This document shows positions 35,271 through 46,379 of a DNA stretch of 64,000 bases, piece by piece. The notes beneath the pieces are model-generated. The model did not search any database. It saw nothing but the letters and a program-made list of their open reading frames with translations, and was not told the origin of the DNA. The position numbers were made by a program, and so were the translations under genes. The stretch lies in the NCBI GenBank assembly GCA_963837365.1, contig CAWIMW010000002.1, positions 930,001 through 994,000 on the forward strand. Direction: 5' to 3'. This stretch comes from CAWBXL01 sp963837365 (GTDB lineage: Bacteria > Acidobacteriota > Terriglobia > Terriglobales > Acidobacteriaceae). How positions within the stretch are numbered: the first letter of the stretch is position 1; each line of letters begins with the position of its first letter.

Positions 35271-35939
35271 TTATTCCTGCACGACCCACTCGTGAGTTTT
35301 TTCTTCGAATTGAAAACCATAGCGTTGCCATGGGCCTACAAACTTTTCTTTGTGGGCGAGGCGGGCGCAGCCTACACGGCGTTCTCCTTCGGAGACCAGG
35401 TAGACCTCGACAATGGCATTTTCGGCCAAGTCGGTGGTGGAGTTGCACAGGAATCCACCCACGCTGACATTTTCTGTCGCCGTCAATTCATCGAAATGTT
35501 TTCCATTCGCATCGATGCCCGCCAATTTCAGGATGGTGCGCATGCGGATTCGCACGTGAGCGCGGCGCTGCGGGTGTGAGCCATCCAATTCATAGGTGAG
35601 ACGATTCTTGAGTTCTTCCATGTCCACCGGCTTTTCAAAAAAGTTGGTTACGCCCAGCTCTTCTTTCGGGATATGCGGTCCCGAACCGTTTTTTTCAATC
35701 AAGGCAAAAATGGGGATACGGGAGGTGTAACTAATACTGCGGAGCGACTGACATAATTCAATGCCAGCCATTTTGGGCATGCTGAGATCCAGCACTATGC
35801 CGCTGGGTTTGCGCTCAAGCGCGAAGGCAAGACCCTGTTCGGCGTCCGCGGCTTCGTAGACTTCAAAGCAATCTGAGAGGCGGGCGCGCATACGGTCACG
35901 CGCGACGTCGTCATGGTTCACGATGAGAAGTCTTTGCAT
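35271..35939 (-). CDS. Response regulator with C-terminal PilZ domain
   Basis: A 222-residue protein: receiver domain about 1-118 (LIVNHDDVARD, phospho-acceptor Asp in GIVLDLSMPKMAG, Lys in FFEKPVD) fused to a PilZ domain about 124-215 with the cyclic-di-GMP signature RRAHVR and N.S.GG in ENVSVGGFL. It would combine phosphorylation and c-di-GMP input, probably acting on motility, polysaccharide or surface functions. No kinase is directly adjacent. The acidic pocket HDD is intact. Confidence 0.85.
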   Translation of the reverse strand: MQRLLIVNHDDVARDRMRARLSDCFEVYEAADAEQGLAFALERKPSGIVLDLSMPKMAGIELCQSLRSISYTSRIPIFALIEKNGSGPHIPKEELGVTNFFEKPVDMEELKNRLTYELDGSHPQRRAHVRIRMRTILKLAGIDANGKHFDELTATENVSVGGFLCNSTTDLAENAIVEVYLVSEGERRVGCARLAHKEKFVGPWQRYGFQFEEKTHEWVVQE

Positions 35940-36096
35940 ACGGCCTTTCCGTAAAAAAGAATTCTCCTTGCGCTGGGCGGGACTTTGCCAAGCAACCCAG
36001 GGTCATATTGCTGATGTTGAAGATATAGGGAGATGGATTTGTAAATGCAGAAATTGGCAGGTGTTACGGAATCGGAACGTGGGTTAGAAAAGGGTT

Positions 36097-36120
36097 AAAA
36101 GAGGCGGCTTTGGCGCCGCC
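36097..36120 (-). terminator. Putative rho-independent terminator of ahcY
   Basis: On the minus strand GGCGGC, a six-base loop and GCCGCC are followed by TCTTTT. It lies about 45 bases after the ahcY stop, beyond another palindrome. Confidence 0.55.
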
Positions 36121-36124
36121 CCCG

Positions 36125-36153
36125 GTAGAGCGGGCAGGGAGTGCCCGCTCTAC
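36125..36153. repeat. Palindrome after ahcY
   Basis: GTAGAGCGGGCA and TGCCCGCTCTAC form perfect 12-base arms around five bases. A dispersed-repeat type; not followed by a U-run. Confidence 0.6.
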
Positions 36154-36164
36154 ATTATTTTTTC

Positions 36165-37442
36165 CTATGTGCCTTCGGACCAGCCGGCCAGGTACTCTTC
36201 CTGTTCCGCTGTGAGTTTATCTATTTTGATGGACATAGATTCCAGCTTGAGCTTGGCCACGCGCTTGTCGAGTTCGTCGGGAACTTTGTAGACAGTCTTT
36301 TCCAGCGTCTTGTAGTTCTTCACCATGTATTCGACAGAAAGCGCCTGGTCGGCGAAACTCATGTCCATCACGGACGGCGGATGGCCTTCGGCAGCGGCCA
36401 GGTTGATCAGGCGGCCTTCGCCGAGCAGATTGATCTTGCGGCCATCCTTGAGCGAGTACTCTTCGACGAAGGCGCGGGTGGTGCGCTTGGAGGACGACAT
36501 TTTCTCCAGGGCGTTGATATCAATTTCCACATTGAAGTGGCCGGAGTTGGAGATGATGGCCCCGTCCTTCATCAGTTCGAAGTGTTCCTTGGCCAGAACG
36601 CTCTTGTTGCCCGTGACGGTGCAGAACACATCGCCGAGCTTGGCGGCTTCGGTCATGGACATGACGCGGAAACCGTCCATTACAGCTTCCAGCGCCTTGG
36701 TTGGGTCAACTTCGGTGACGATTACTTCAGCGCCGGCACCGCGAGCGCGGCTGGCTAGTCCGCGGCCACACCAGCCGTAGCCGGCGACCACGAATTTGGA
36801 GCCTGCTAACAGGAAGTTGGTGGCGCGAATGATGCCGTCAATTGTCGACTGCCCGGTGCCGTAGCGGTTATCGAACAGGTGCTTGGTGTCGGCATCGTTG
36901 ACCGCGACGATGGGATAGCGGAGAACTTTATCTTTTGCCATCGCGCGCAGGCGGATGACGCCGGTGGTGGTCTCTTCGGTGCCGCCGATTACGTGCTCTA
37001 ACGCATCCTGACGCTTGGTGTGCAACAGGCTCACCAGATCTGCGCCGTCGTCCATGGTGATTTGCGGTTTGTGATCCAAGCCGGATTGGAGATGGCTGTA
37101 GTAGGTGTCGTTGTCTTCCCCCTTGATGGCAAAAACCGGGATGTTTTGATCGCGGACCAGGCTGGCTGCGACATCGTCCTGGGTAGAGAGCGGGTTCGAA
37201 GCGCAGAGCACAACATCGGCCCCGCCATCGCGCAGGCAGATGGCCAGGTTGGCAGTCTCGGCGGTAACGTGCAGGCAGGCAGTGATACGAATGCCACGCA
37301 GCGGCTGGTTCTTGATGAATTCTTTGCGAATGATCTGTAGGACTTTCATGGACTGGTTGGCCCAGTCAATGCGCTTTTTGCCCATGTCGGCCAGATCTAG
37401 GTTCTTTACGTCACAGTTTGTTGCCATGGGTGTGGTTGACAT
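36165..37442 (-). CDS. ahcY: Adenosylhomocysteinase
   Basis: A 425-residue cytosolic enzyme that hydrolyses S-adenosylhomocysteine to adenosine and homocysteine. It has LHVTAETANL, the substrate-binding DNRYGTGQSTIDGI, the NAD-binding VAGYGWCGRGLASRARG, and the C-terminal HPPSVMDMSFADQALS. AAGGA precedes the ATG. It lies directly downstream of metK on the same strand, so the SAM-recycling steps are grouped. Confidence 0.96.
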   Translation of the reverse strand: MSTTPMATNCDVKNLDLADMGKKRIDWANQSMKVLQIIRKEFIKNQPLRGIRITACLHVTAETANLAICLRDGGADVVLCASNPLSTQDDVAASLVRDQNIPVFAIKGEDNDTYYSHLQSGLDHKPQITMDDGADLVSLLHTKRQDALEHVIGGTEETTTGVIRLRAMAKDKVLRYPIVAVNDADTKHLFDNRYGTGQSTIDGIIRATNFLLAGSKFVVAGYGWCGRGLASRARGAGAEVIVTEVDPTKALEAVMDGFRVMSMTEAAKLGDVFCTVTGNKSVLAKEHFELMKDGAIISNSGHFNVEIDINALEKMSSSKRTTRAFVEEYSLKDGRKINLLGEGRLINLAAAEGHPPSVMDMSFADQALSVEYMVKNYKTLEKTVYKVPDELDKRVAKLKLESMSIKIDKLTAEQEEYLAGWSEGT

Positions 37443-37505
37443 GCTTTTCCTTTGCTGATTGCAAAATTTTTAATGGCTGGTTGAATTTTATATGTCGGTT
37501 CTTTT

Positions 37506-37539
37506 TGTGTGGAGACGGGGCAAGCCCCGTCTCCACACA
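37506..37539. repeat. TGTGTGGAGACGGGGC palindrome between metK and ahcY
   Basis: Perfect 16-base arms around an AA centre. On the minus strand it is followed by A residues, so it is not a standard terminator for metK. A related sequence is translated at the 5' end of dusB (61895-61930). Confidence 0.7.
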
Positions 37540-37550
37540 GATACAGATAA

Positions 37551-38729
<1,179 letters not shown>

Positions 38730-38943
38730 TGCGCTTCTCCTTGTGCGATCTGGACTGTCAGTCTCGGCGGGGGGTGCTGAAATCCACTGAACCACGTATT
38801 CCGGGTCAGTTAAAAACTACCAGAGAAGTACCTCCCTTTGCAATGAATTTGGGGTAACTGGGAAGGGGGTGCATTGAACGGTATTCCAATAGTGGCAAGT
38901 GGCTGATATTAAAGCCCGAATGGGGAATATTTGCAGGTCAAAT

Positions 38944-39843
38944 CTAGCGGGCTACAGCTGCGGAGATGGATTGGGCTTTGGGGGCTGAAGAAACTAATCC
39001 AGCAGAGTCGAAAGTCACGGTTTTCACCTGATCCAGGTCGCCTTGCACCGGGAGCTTTTGACCGTTAAACCAAAAGTCCAGTGCGCCGATGTTGCCAGCC
39101 TTGATCACCAGTTGATTGCTGGCCAGGATTGATTTTTGCGCCTCGGCCGCCAGTGTGTCTTCAAGCAGGTCCTTGCCATCTGCCTGGATATGGATCCAAG
39201 AGTCTTCGCGAGCGTGAATGGCTACACGGAATGTTCCCGCGGTAGTAGCGTCGGCTTCTTGGGGGTTGCTCGAGGTTGTATCCGACGTGGACGGTGGTTT
39301 TTCAGTAAGTGAGTTCGACCGAAGCGCAGCTGGCCGCGGCAGAGATTTTGGCGAGGTTTGTGAGTGTGTTTCTTGGGGCACAATGGTTTCTTGCTCTACG
39401 GCTACCTGGTCACCAGTTGGCTTTATAAAGTGCGAGTAGGCCCCCCACACCGCCAAGGCAAAAGCGAATAGCAAGAGGGCCACGGCGGCTTTTCCCCAAG
39501 GTATACGCTCGATGCGTCGACGCTCCTGTTGGACGCGGAGGGCACGCTGTTCCATGATTTTGCGGTCCGCGGCTTCGAGGTCGACCGGGGTTAGTTCTTC
39601 GGGATGGCTGGCGCGGAAAGCCTCGTTGTAGTCGGCTACGGCCTGGATTTCATTTAAACCGAGGTGGCGGGCATAGGCTTTGACGAAACCTTTGTTGAAG
39701 ATGCCGCCGGGGAGCTTATCGAATTTTTCTTCCTCGATGGCGCAGAGATAGCGGGTGCCGATTTTGGTGGCTTGTGCCACCTCATTCAAGCTAATTTTGC
39801 GCTTCTCGCGTTCCCGCTTCAGCCGCTCGCCGAAGGCTCCCAC
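38944..39843 (-). CDS. RodZ-like helix-turn-helix membrane protein
   Basis: A 299-residue protein: N-terminal HTH (FGERLKREREKRKISLNEV, residues 4-70), a basic linker, one membrane helix (about 116-138), and a periplasmic C-terminal DUF4115-type beta domain (REDSWIHIQADGKDLLE onward). RodZ links MreB to the cell wall in rod-shaped bacteria; a regulatory role is the alternative. The GTG start follows AGGAG. Confidence 0.8.
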   Translation of the reverse strand: MGAFGERLKREREKRKISLNEVAQATKIGTRYLCAIEEEKFDKLPGGIFNKGFVKAYARHLGLNEIQAVADYNEAFRASHPEELTPVDLEAADRKIMEQRALRVQQERRRIERIPWGKAAVALLLFAFALAVWGAYSHFIKPTGDQVAVEQETIVPQETHSQTSPKSLPRPAALRSNSLTEKPPSTSDTTSSNPQEADATTAGTFRVAIHAREDSWIHIQADGKDLLEDTLAAEAQKSILASNQLVIKAGNIGALDFWFNGQKLPVQGDLDQVKTVTFDSAGLVSSAPKAQSISAAVAR

Positions 39844-40081
39844 TGTGAATGTTCTCCTGTCAGGTGTGCTGCCCGATCATCAATATTACTGAAGATGTAC
39901 TTCCATACTAAGCCCGCGGGCGACGATCTTAAAGGGGTTTTCGGGTTAAGATTCGCCACGAAAGTAGTTTCCCGTAGGTTACTTTCGGGGTGCTGCGATT
40001 GAGGTTAATGAGCTATAATTCTGGCCCTTTGCTCGGCCGTCGTTTCAGTGAAATTCCAGCGTGATCCATCTGGCTGGGTTC

Positions 40082-40744
40082 TTACCTGCGTTCATCAGCA
40101 TGCCAGTTTGACTGCCGCAATAGCCACTTTATCCCTCCTGATTTCAATTGGATGGGGATGCTGGCCCTACCGTCGACGTTGCTACGTATGTCCATGTCGC
40201 TTACGGCGACGATCAAGCAGGGGCCGGGATGGTGCTGGTTGTGGACCATGCCTCCGGGTTGAAGTTCAAAGTCGGAGACGCGCACTCCATCCTTTACGAA
40301 CAAGACTTCCTGCGTGCCTTTGTGGTGGACGTGGAGGGCACGGTCTTCGTCCCAGGGTGGTGGGGACTTTCGGGCTTGCTCATCTTTCAGCAATTCGATG
40401 GTTACGTGGGGGAAGGGTTGGTCGGTGAGGTTGCGAGCTATGTGGGCGAAGTTTCCGGGAGAAAAATGAACTTCCCCGGCCTGCAATTTTAGAGTTGCCG
40501 CCGGCTTGCCGGCTACTTCGTTGGAGAGGGTGGTTGGGGCCAGAGCGACGAAGAAATAATCGTGGTGATGGCGGTGCATCAGCGTGGCCGCGTGCGGGGC
40601 GATCTCGACTTTAAAGACGCGGAGGTAGGCGTTTTGCAGGATTTGATGATGGGAAGGCTCGGATGTGATTTCGACTTCCTGGGCAGGGAGGAGTGTGCAT
40701 AAGAATAAGAAAGGGACGAAGAGCCATCCAACTGGTGCTTTCAT
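40082..40744 (-). CDS. Secreted cupin-domain protein
   Basis: A 220-residue protein with a signal peptide (KAPVGWLFVPFLFLCTLLPA) and two cupin-like regions: HAATLMHRHHHDYFFVAL and KDGVRVSDFELQPGGMVHNQHHPG. The His clusters would bind a metal ion. The start is placed at 40744, at the signal sequence. Cupins cover many enzymes and binding proteins, so no substrate is proposed. Confidence 0.72.
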   Translation of the reverse strand: MKAPVGWLFVPFLFLCTLLPAQEVEITSEPSHHQILQNAYLRVFKVEIAPHAATLMHRHHHDYFFVALAPTTLSNEVAGKPAATLKLQAGEVHFSPGNFAHIARNLTDQPFPHVTIELLKDEQARKSPPPWDEDRALHVHHKGTQEVLFVKDGVRVSDFELQPGGMVHNQHHPGPCLIVAVSDMDIRSNVDGRASIPIQLKSGGIKWLLRQSNWHADERR

Positions 40745-40958
40745 GCGGCAAATTGTATCGCAGGTGATCTTCTCTGCGAACTTTGCGCCGTTTCCTTTGC
40801 GCACTCAGTGGTTGAGGATTTGTTTTCCTGAAAGGTTGAGTAAAATCTTAAATCGCAGAGGGCGCAAAGAAAGGCCGCGGAGGGCGCAGAGAACGTCTAA
40901 CAATCCGCGGTTTTCGCCCAGATTCTGAACCGCGAAGAACTGTTAGAATCAAGGGGCA

Positions 40959-43900
40959 ATGGTCCTGCCGTTCGTCCGCGATCTTTTTGCGGACGTGGAA
41001 AAACTGCCCGGATTTTTACGCGTTGCCTCCCATCTGAAAGACGGCACGGGACGGATTAGTGTCTCCGGACTCACTCCTACTGCAAAAGCTTTGTTGTTGA
41101 TGCTGTGGCAGAAGCATTCTGCCCGGCCTCTGATTGTTGTGGTGCCGGACAACCGGGTTGCCGAAGAGATGGTGCCGCTGTTGCGGGCCTTTGCGGAGAT
41201 GAACGGGGCCGATGCGGAGGCGATTGTCAGCCTGCCTACCCGCGATGTGCTTCCTTTTCAGAATCTTTCTCCGCACCCGGAAATTCAGGAAGAGCGGGCG
41301 ATGGCTTTGTGGAAGATTGCCACTGGGGCGGCTTCTCTGGTGGTATCCCCGGTGGTGTCTTCTGCTTTACGGTTGCAGTCTGCGGGATATTACGCCGAAC
41401 TGGCGAAGGTCCTGCGGTGTGAGGAAGGGGTTGAGATTGACGGACTGCTGGCCCACCTGAATACCGTGGGCTACAACTCCGTGGATGTGGTGGAGATGCC
41501 CGGCGAGTATGCGCTGCGCGGCGGAATTCTGGACGTGTATCCGCCCGAGGCTGAGCGTCCGCTGCGGCTGGAATTCTTTGGGGATGAGATCGAGTCCATC
41601 CGCAAGTTTGATCCGGGGACGCAGCGGTCTTCTGATCCGGTGGACGAAGTGACTTTGCTTCCGCTGACTGAGACTCCGGTGAATGAACAGATGCTGGGGG
41701 CGATCCATGTGCGGCTTTCGGGGAAGCGCATTACTGGATCGGAAGAAGTGGTCGAACAGGCGGTGCGGGCCGGCGGCGTGACCGTGTTTCCCGGTTGGGA
41801 GTTTTATGCGCCCGTCGCCGGGGCGGAGCAGAATCTTTTTGATCTGATGCCGCACGCGGCGGTGGTGCTGGATGAGCCGGATGCGGTCCGCAAAGAATTC
41901 GACCATGTGTGGTCGCGGATTGAGGAGATGCACGAGCGCAGCGGCGTGGGTAATCTGGTGCAGCCTGTCGATCTTTATTCGACTCCTGAGGATTGGTGGG
42001 AGACAGCAAAATCTCTTCGCGGTGCGGATGTTGAGCATCTAGGAATTACCCGGGCTGGCGCGGATGAATGCGTTGCGTTGGTTTCGCAACCTGCGGCACG
42101 CTTCCATGGAGCGATGCCCGCGATGTTCGAAGAAGTGAAGTCGCAGATCGGGCAGGGGCGGCGGGTGTTGATTGCGGTCCCGAATACCGGAGAAGTGGAA
42201 CGGCTAGCGGATATTTTCAGCGAATATAGTGTTTCGTTCCGGCTTGGCAGTCGCACCCGCGGCGGCGACAGTTATGCGGATGAGACTTCTTATTTTGCCG
42301 GGGAAATATTTACCTCAACCCTCGTCAAGGCTTACGTTCCAGATGGAGTTACGCTTCCAGATGCCGGGCTGGCGATCTTTGGTGCCCGTGATCTTTTTGA
42401 TGAATCGGAATCTGTCGTTTCCCGCCCACAAAGAACAAAGTCCAAGACTTCGGCATTTCTTTCTGACTTCCGCGATCTGCAAGTTGGCGACTATGTGGTC
42501 CACGTGGAGCACGGAATCGGGCAGTATCAGGGCCTCAAGGAAATCAACCAGGGAGACGGCAACGCGGAGTTCATGCTGCTTGAGTACGCCGAGGGAGCGC
42601 GGCTTTATGTCCCCCTGACCCGGCTGGATTTGGTGCAGAAGTATCGCTCGTCGGAAGGCGTGAAGCCGGCGTTGAACCACTTGGGCACCGCGGCCTGGTC
42701 CAAGACCAAGGCCCGGGTACGCAAGGCGATGAAGGACATGACCGACGAGTTGCTGAAACTCTATGCCGAGCGGAAAGCGGCCGAGGGCAAGGCCTTCTCT
42801 CCGGACAATGAATGGATGCGCGAGTTTGAAGATGCCTTCGAATACAACGAGACCGACGACCAGAACTATGCCATTGCGGACGTGAAGCGGGACATGGAAT
42901 CTTCGCAGCCGATGGACCGGCTGCTGTGCGGCGATGTCGGTTATGGCAAGACCGAAGTTGCCATGCGTGCGGCGTTCAAGTGCGTGAACGATGGGCGGCA
43001 GGTGGCGGTGCTGGCCCCGACGACCGTGCTGGCGTTTCAGCACTATGAAACTTTCAAGCAGCGCTTTGCGGCATTTCCGATGGCGATTGAGATGATCAGC
43101 CGCTTTCGGTCTCCCAAGCAACAGAAGGAAATTTTGCAGCGGCTGGAAACTGGGAAGATCGACATTCTGATCGGGACACATCGGCTGCTTTCCAACGACA
43201 CTAAGTTCACCGATCTGGGATTGCTGGTGGTAGATGAAGAGCAGCGCTTTGGTGTGCGGCACAAAGAACGCATCAAACAGATGAAGAAACAAGTGGACGT
43301 GCTCACCATGTCGGCTACGCCCATTCCGCGGACTTTGCATATGTCGCTGGTAGGACTGCGCGACATGAGCGTGATTGAGACTCCGCCCAAGGACCGGATT
43401 GCGATCCAGACGGTGGTGGCGAATTGGGATGACAAACTCATTCAGTCGGCCATCGAGCAGGAATTAGACCGCGGCGGGCAGATTTATTTTGTCCACAATC
43501 GGGTGGATACAATTTGGGAAATGGCGGCCAAGTTGCAAGAACTGGCGCCGGGGGCGCGGGTCATCGTTGGTCACGGTCAGATGGGCGAGGGTGAACTGGA
43601 AAAAGTGATGCTGAAGTTTATGCATCATGAAGCGGACATTCTGGTGGCGACCACTATCATCGAGAACGGATTGGATATTCCGCTTTGCAATACGATCCTG
43701 ATCCATCGCGCGGAACGGCTGGGGCTTTCCGAACTCTATCAGTTGCGCGGACGGGTGGGGCGCTCGAACCGGAGGGCGTATGCGTATTTGCTGTTACCTT
43801 CGGAGATCGAACTGACTCCAATTGCGCGGCGACGGCTGGCAGCTTTGAAGGAATTTTCCGATCTAGGGGCGGGATTCAAGATTGCTGCACTCGATCTCGA

Positions 43901-44492
43901 GCTACGCGGCGCGGGAAATTTGCTTGGCGGCGAGCAGAGCGGGCACATTGAAGCGATAGGCTTTGAACTTTACACCCAGATGCTGGACCGCGCCGTCCGT
44001 GAGATGAAGGGCGAGGTGGCCCCGGAGGAGACTGCAACTCAGCTGAATCTGGGTTTGAACATTCGCATTCCGGGCGATTACATTGCCGAGGAGAATCAGC
44101 GCTTGCGGATGTACAAACGCGTGGCGGGCGTGGAGACCGAGGCGCAACTTGCAGATGTGCGCGCGGAACTCGAGGATAGATATGGGCCGATGCCTCCGGC
44201 GGTGGTCAATTTGTTAAGTTTTGCGACCCTAAAATTGCTGGCGGTACGGGTTGGCGCCACTGTGATTGAGCGCAAGCGGGAGCAGATCAGCATCAAGTTC
44301 CGGCCGGATGCGGTGATTGATCCGGAAAAGCTCATGCGGTTCGTATCTTCCCAGCGCGGTGCCCAGTTCACTCCGGACGGAACCTTGAAATTCTCTCTGA
44401 AGACGATGATGGCGGCGGAGGTTTTGGCCCAGGTGCAGAAGTTGCTCGCGGAGTTGGCGGGGGTCACTCCGGCGGCGGCGTTAGTTTCGTAG
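40959..44492 (+). CDS. mfd: Transcription-repair coupling factor
   Basis: A 1177-residue ATPase that removes RNA polymerase stalled at DNA lesions and recruits UvrA. Order: UvrB-like N-terminal module (about 1-330), RNA-polymerase-interaction domain (about 500-575, GDYVVHVEHGIGQYQGL), SF2 helicase lobes with Walker A DVGYGKTEVAMRA (about 654) and DEEQRFG (about 757), GRVGRSNRRAYAY and the C-terminal TRCF domain. Length is normal. It starts just after GGGGCA. Confidence 0.97.
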   Translation: MVLPFVRDLFADVEKLPGFLRVASHLKDGTGRISVSGLTPTAKALLLMLWQKHSARPLIVVVPDNRVAEEMVPLLRAFAEMNGADAEAIVSLPTRDVLPFQNLSPHPEIQEERAMALWKIATGAASLVVSPVVSSALRLQSAGYYAELAKVLRCEEGVEIDGLLAHLNTVGYNSVDVVEMPGEYALRGGILDVYPPEAERPLRLEFFGDEIESIRKFDPGTQRSSDPVDEVTLLPLTETPVNEQMLGAIHVRLSGKRITGSEEVVEQAVRAGGVTVFPGWEFYAPVAGAEQNLFDLMPHAAVVLDEPDAVRKEFDHVWSRIEEMHERSGVGNLVQPVDLYSTPEDWWETAKSLRGADVEHLGITRAGADECVALVSQPAARFHGAMPAMFEEVKSQIGQGRRVLIAVPNTGEVERLADIFSEYSVSFRLGSRTRGGDSYADETSYFAGEIFTSTLVKAYVPDGVTLPDAGLAIFGARDLFDESESVVSRPQRTKSKTSAFLSDFRDLQVGDYVVHVEHGIGQYQGLKEINQGDGNAEFMLLEYAEGARLYVPLTRLDLVQKYRSSEGVKPALNHLGTAAWSKTKARVRKAMKDMTDELLKLYAERKAAEGKAFSPDNEWMREFEDAFEYNETDDQNYAIADVKRDMESSQPMDRLLCGDVGYGKTEVAMRAAFKCVNDGRQVAVLAPTTVLAFQHYETFKQRFAAFPMAIEMISRFRSPKQQKEILQRLETGKIDILIGTHRLLSNDTKFTDLGLLVVDEEQRFGVRHKERIKQMKKQVDVLTMSATPIPRTLHMSLVGLRDMSVIETPPKDRIAIQTVVANWDDKLIQSAIEQELDRGGQIYFVHNRVDTIWEMAAKLQELAPGARVIVGHGQMGEGELEKVMLKFMHHEADILVATTIIENGLDIPLCNTILIHRAERLGLSELYQLRGRVGRSNRRAYAYLLLPSEIELTPIARRRLAALKEFSDLGAGFKIAALDLELRGAGNLLGGEQSGHIEAIGFELYTQMLDRAVREMKGEVAPEETATQLNLGLNIRIPGDYIAEENQRLRMYKRVAGVETEAQLADVRAELEDRYGPMPPAVVNLLSFATLKLLAVRVGATVIERKREQISIKFRPDAVIDPEKLMRFVSSQRGAQFTPDGTLKFSLKTMMAAEVLAQVQKLLAELAGVTPAAALVS

Positions 44493-44546
44493 AAGACAAA
44501 GTCAGTTTTAGTTCGTCCAACTTGCGATGTGCCTTGTGGGGGGACC

Positions 44547-46265
44547 ATGAAGAAGCTTGCCATGCTGTTGTGTCTGGTCGCGCAAATCGGGGTTCCTTTG
44601 TGTTTTTCGCAAACCTCACCATCGCCGGCGTTTGACAAGCTGGTGGATGAGACCTTCGATTCGTTCTACAAGTTCCATCCTTCAAATGCCACGGCGGATG
44701 GATTTCATCAATATGACACCAGACTGGAAGATTTCTCCCGCGGCACAGTGGATGCCGAGGTCGCCGATCTCAAACGCCTGTTAGGCAAGCTTCAGGCGTT
44801 TCCCCGTACCGAATTATCGGAAACCTCCACCGGGGATTTGGAATTCCTGATCTCACGAATCCAGGCCCGCCTGCTGGAACTGGAAACCATCCAGATGTGG
44901 CGCCGGGACCCGGACACCTATGCCAGCACGGCTACCAACGCCATTTTTCTGCTGATGAGCCGGACATTTGCCCCGCAGGCCGAGCGGCTGCGTTCTGTGA
45001 TAGCGCGGGAGCGGGCAATCCCCAAGCTGCTGGCGGAGGCGCGGAAAAATCTCAGCGATGTCCCGCGTGTTTACACCGAAGTTGCACTCGAAGATCTCTC
45101 CGGCACGGCGGGGTTCTTTCAGAATGACGTCCCCAAAGCATTTTCTGATGTGGAAGATCCCAAGCTGCTGGCCGAGTTTCATGCCAGCAACCAGGCGGCA
45201 ATTGCAGCCCTGAAGAGGTATGAGACTTTTCTCAAGCACGACCTGCTGCCGATATCGAAGGGCGACTTCCGTATTGGGGCGGAAAATTACCGCAAGAAAC
45301 TCCTGTACGACGATATGGTGGACATCCCACTCGACCACCTTCTGGAGATTGGTTATGCCGATTTGCGGCGCAATCAGCAGAGGGTGAAGGAAGTTGCAGC
45401 CGGGATTGATCCCAAGAAATCTCCGCGTGAAGTGATGGCAGATTTGCAGAAAGACCACCCTACAGCGGACCAGTTACTGCCTGCGTTCCGCAATGTGCTC
45501 AGTGGGCTCAAGCAGTTTATTGAAGAGAAGAAAATTGTCACCATACCTTCACAGGTGCCGCCGATAGTCGAGGCGACGCCCCCGTTCGAACGCGCCTTAA
45601 CCAGCGCATCCATGGATACTCCCGGGGCCTATGAGAAAGTTGCCACAGAGGCATTTTTCAACGTGACGCCAGTAGAGCCGTACTGGGCGCCTGAGCGAAA
45701 GGAACAGTGGCTGCAAAGCTTTAATCGCGGAACCATCGTCAGCACCGCGATCCATGAAGTCTATCCGGGGCACTACACACAATTTCTTTGGGTGCAGGAT
45801 GCACCATCCAAGACGCGCAAATTGCTTTATTGCAGTTCGAATGCCGAGGGGTGGGCGCACTACACCGAGCAGATGATGCTGGATGAAGGTTACGGCAACG
45901 GCGACCCGAAATTGCGTTTGGGGCAGTTGCTGGATGCATTGCTGCGGGATGCGCGGTACATTTCCGGAATTGAGATGCACACCGGGAAGATGACTCTGGC
46001 CCAGTCCAAGCAGTTTTTTATTGACGAGGGCTATCAGACCCCGGCAGTGGCGGACGCGGAATCAAAGCGCGGCACTTCCGACCCGACTTATCTGGTGTAT
46101 ACCCTGGGCAAGCTGCAAATCATGAAATTGCGTGAAGACTACAAGGCCATGAAGGGCGACAAATTTTCCTTGCAGGAGTTTCACGATCAGTTCATGCGGC
46201 AGGGCGGGATGCCGCTGAAAATCATTCGCAAGGCGATGTTGGGGAACGATACTCCCACGTTGTAG
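44547..46265 (+). CDS. DUF885-family exported metallopeptidase-like protein
   Basis: A 572-residue protein with a signal peptide ending near CFSQ. It has the DUF885 hallmark HEVYPGH (about residue 402), within TAIHEVYPGHYTQFLW, and EGWAHYTEQMMLDEG (about 434), which supply the putative zinc ligands and catalytic Glu. The start at 44547 follows GGGGGGACC. Members are exported peptidase-like proteins; substrates are mostly unknown. It lies 54 bases after mfd and may be cotranscribed. Confidence 0.87.
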   Translation: MKKLAMLLCLVAQIGVPLCFSQTSPSPAFDKLVDETFDSFYKFHPSNATADGFHQYDTRLEDFSRGTVDAEVADLKRLLGKLQAFPRTELSETSTGDLEFLISRIQARLLELETIQMWRRDPDTYASTATNAIFLLMSRTFAPQAERLRSVIARERAIPKLLAEARKNLSDVPRVYTEVALEDLSGTAGFFQNDVPKAFSDVEDPKLLAEFHASNQAAIAALKRYETFLKHDLLPISKGDFRIGAENYRKKLLYDDMVDIPLDHLLEIGYADLRRNQQRVKEVAAGIDPKKSPREVMADLQKDHPTADQLLPAFRNVLSGLKQFIEEKKIVTIPSQVPPIVEATPPFERALTSASMDTPGAYEKVATEAFFNVTPVEPYWAPERKEQWLQSFNRGTIVSTAIHEVYPGHYTQFLWVQDAPSKTRKLLYCSSNAEGWAHYTEQMMLDEGYGNGDPKLRLGQLLDALLRDARYISGIEMHTGKMTLAQSKQFFIDEGYQTPAVADAESKRGTSDPTYLVYTLGKLQIMKLREDYKAMKGDKFSLQEFHDQFMRQGGMPLKIIRKAMLGNDTPTL

Positions 46266-46379
46266 TTCCGGTACCAACGTAACGCGGCGGGCTTGCATCC
46301 AAATGCCTTCGTTGTTGCTTTGCCTGCTTGGTGTGTACGAGAATCGAAAGACGACCACTACTGGCTCAGGTCATCCCGC

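Noticed and set aside
37506..37539. Terminator of metK
   Set aside because: The hairpin is strong but is followed by A rather than U residues on the metK transcript, and a related sequence occurs elsewhere, so it was listed as a repeat.
38730..38943. SAM riboswitch upstream of metK
   Set aside because: The leader is short and none of the conserved SAM-I, SAM-II or SAM-IV core sequences could be recognised.
42315..43340. A 341-codon open frame antisense to mfd
   Set aside because: It is opposite the conserved RNA-polymerase-interaction and helicase regions of mfd and has no protein-like motif.
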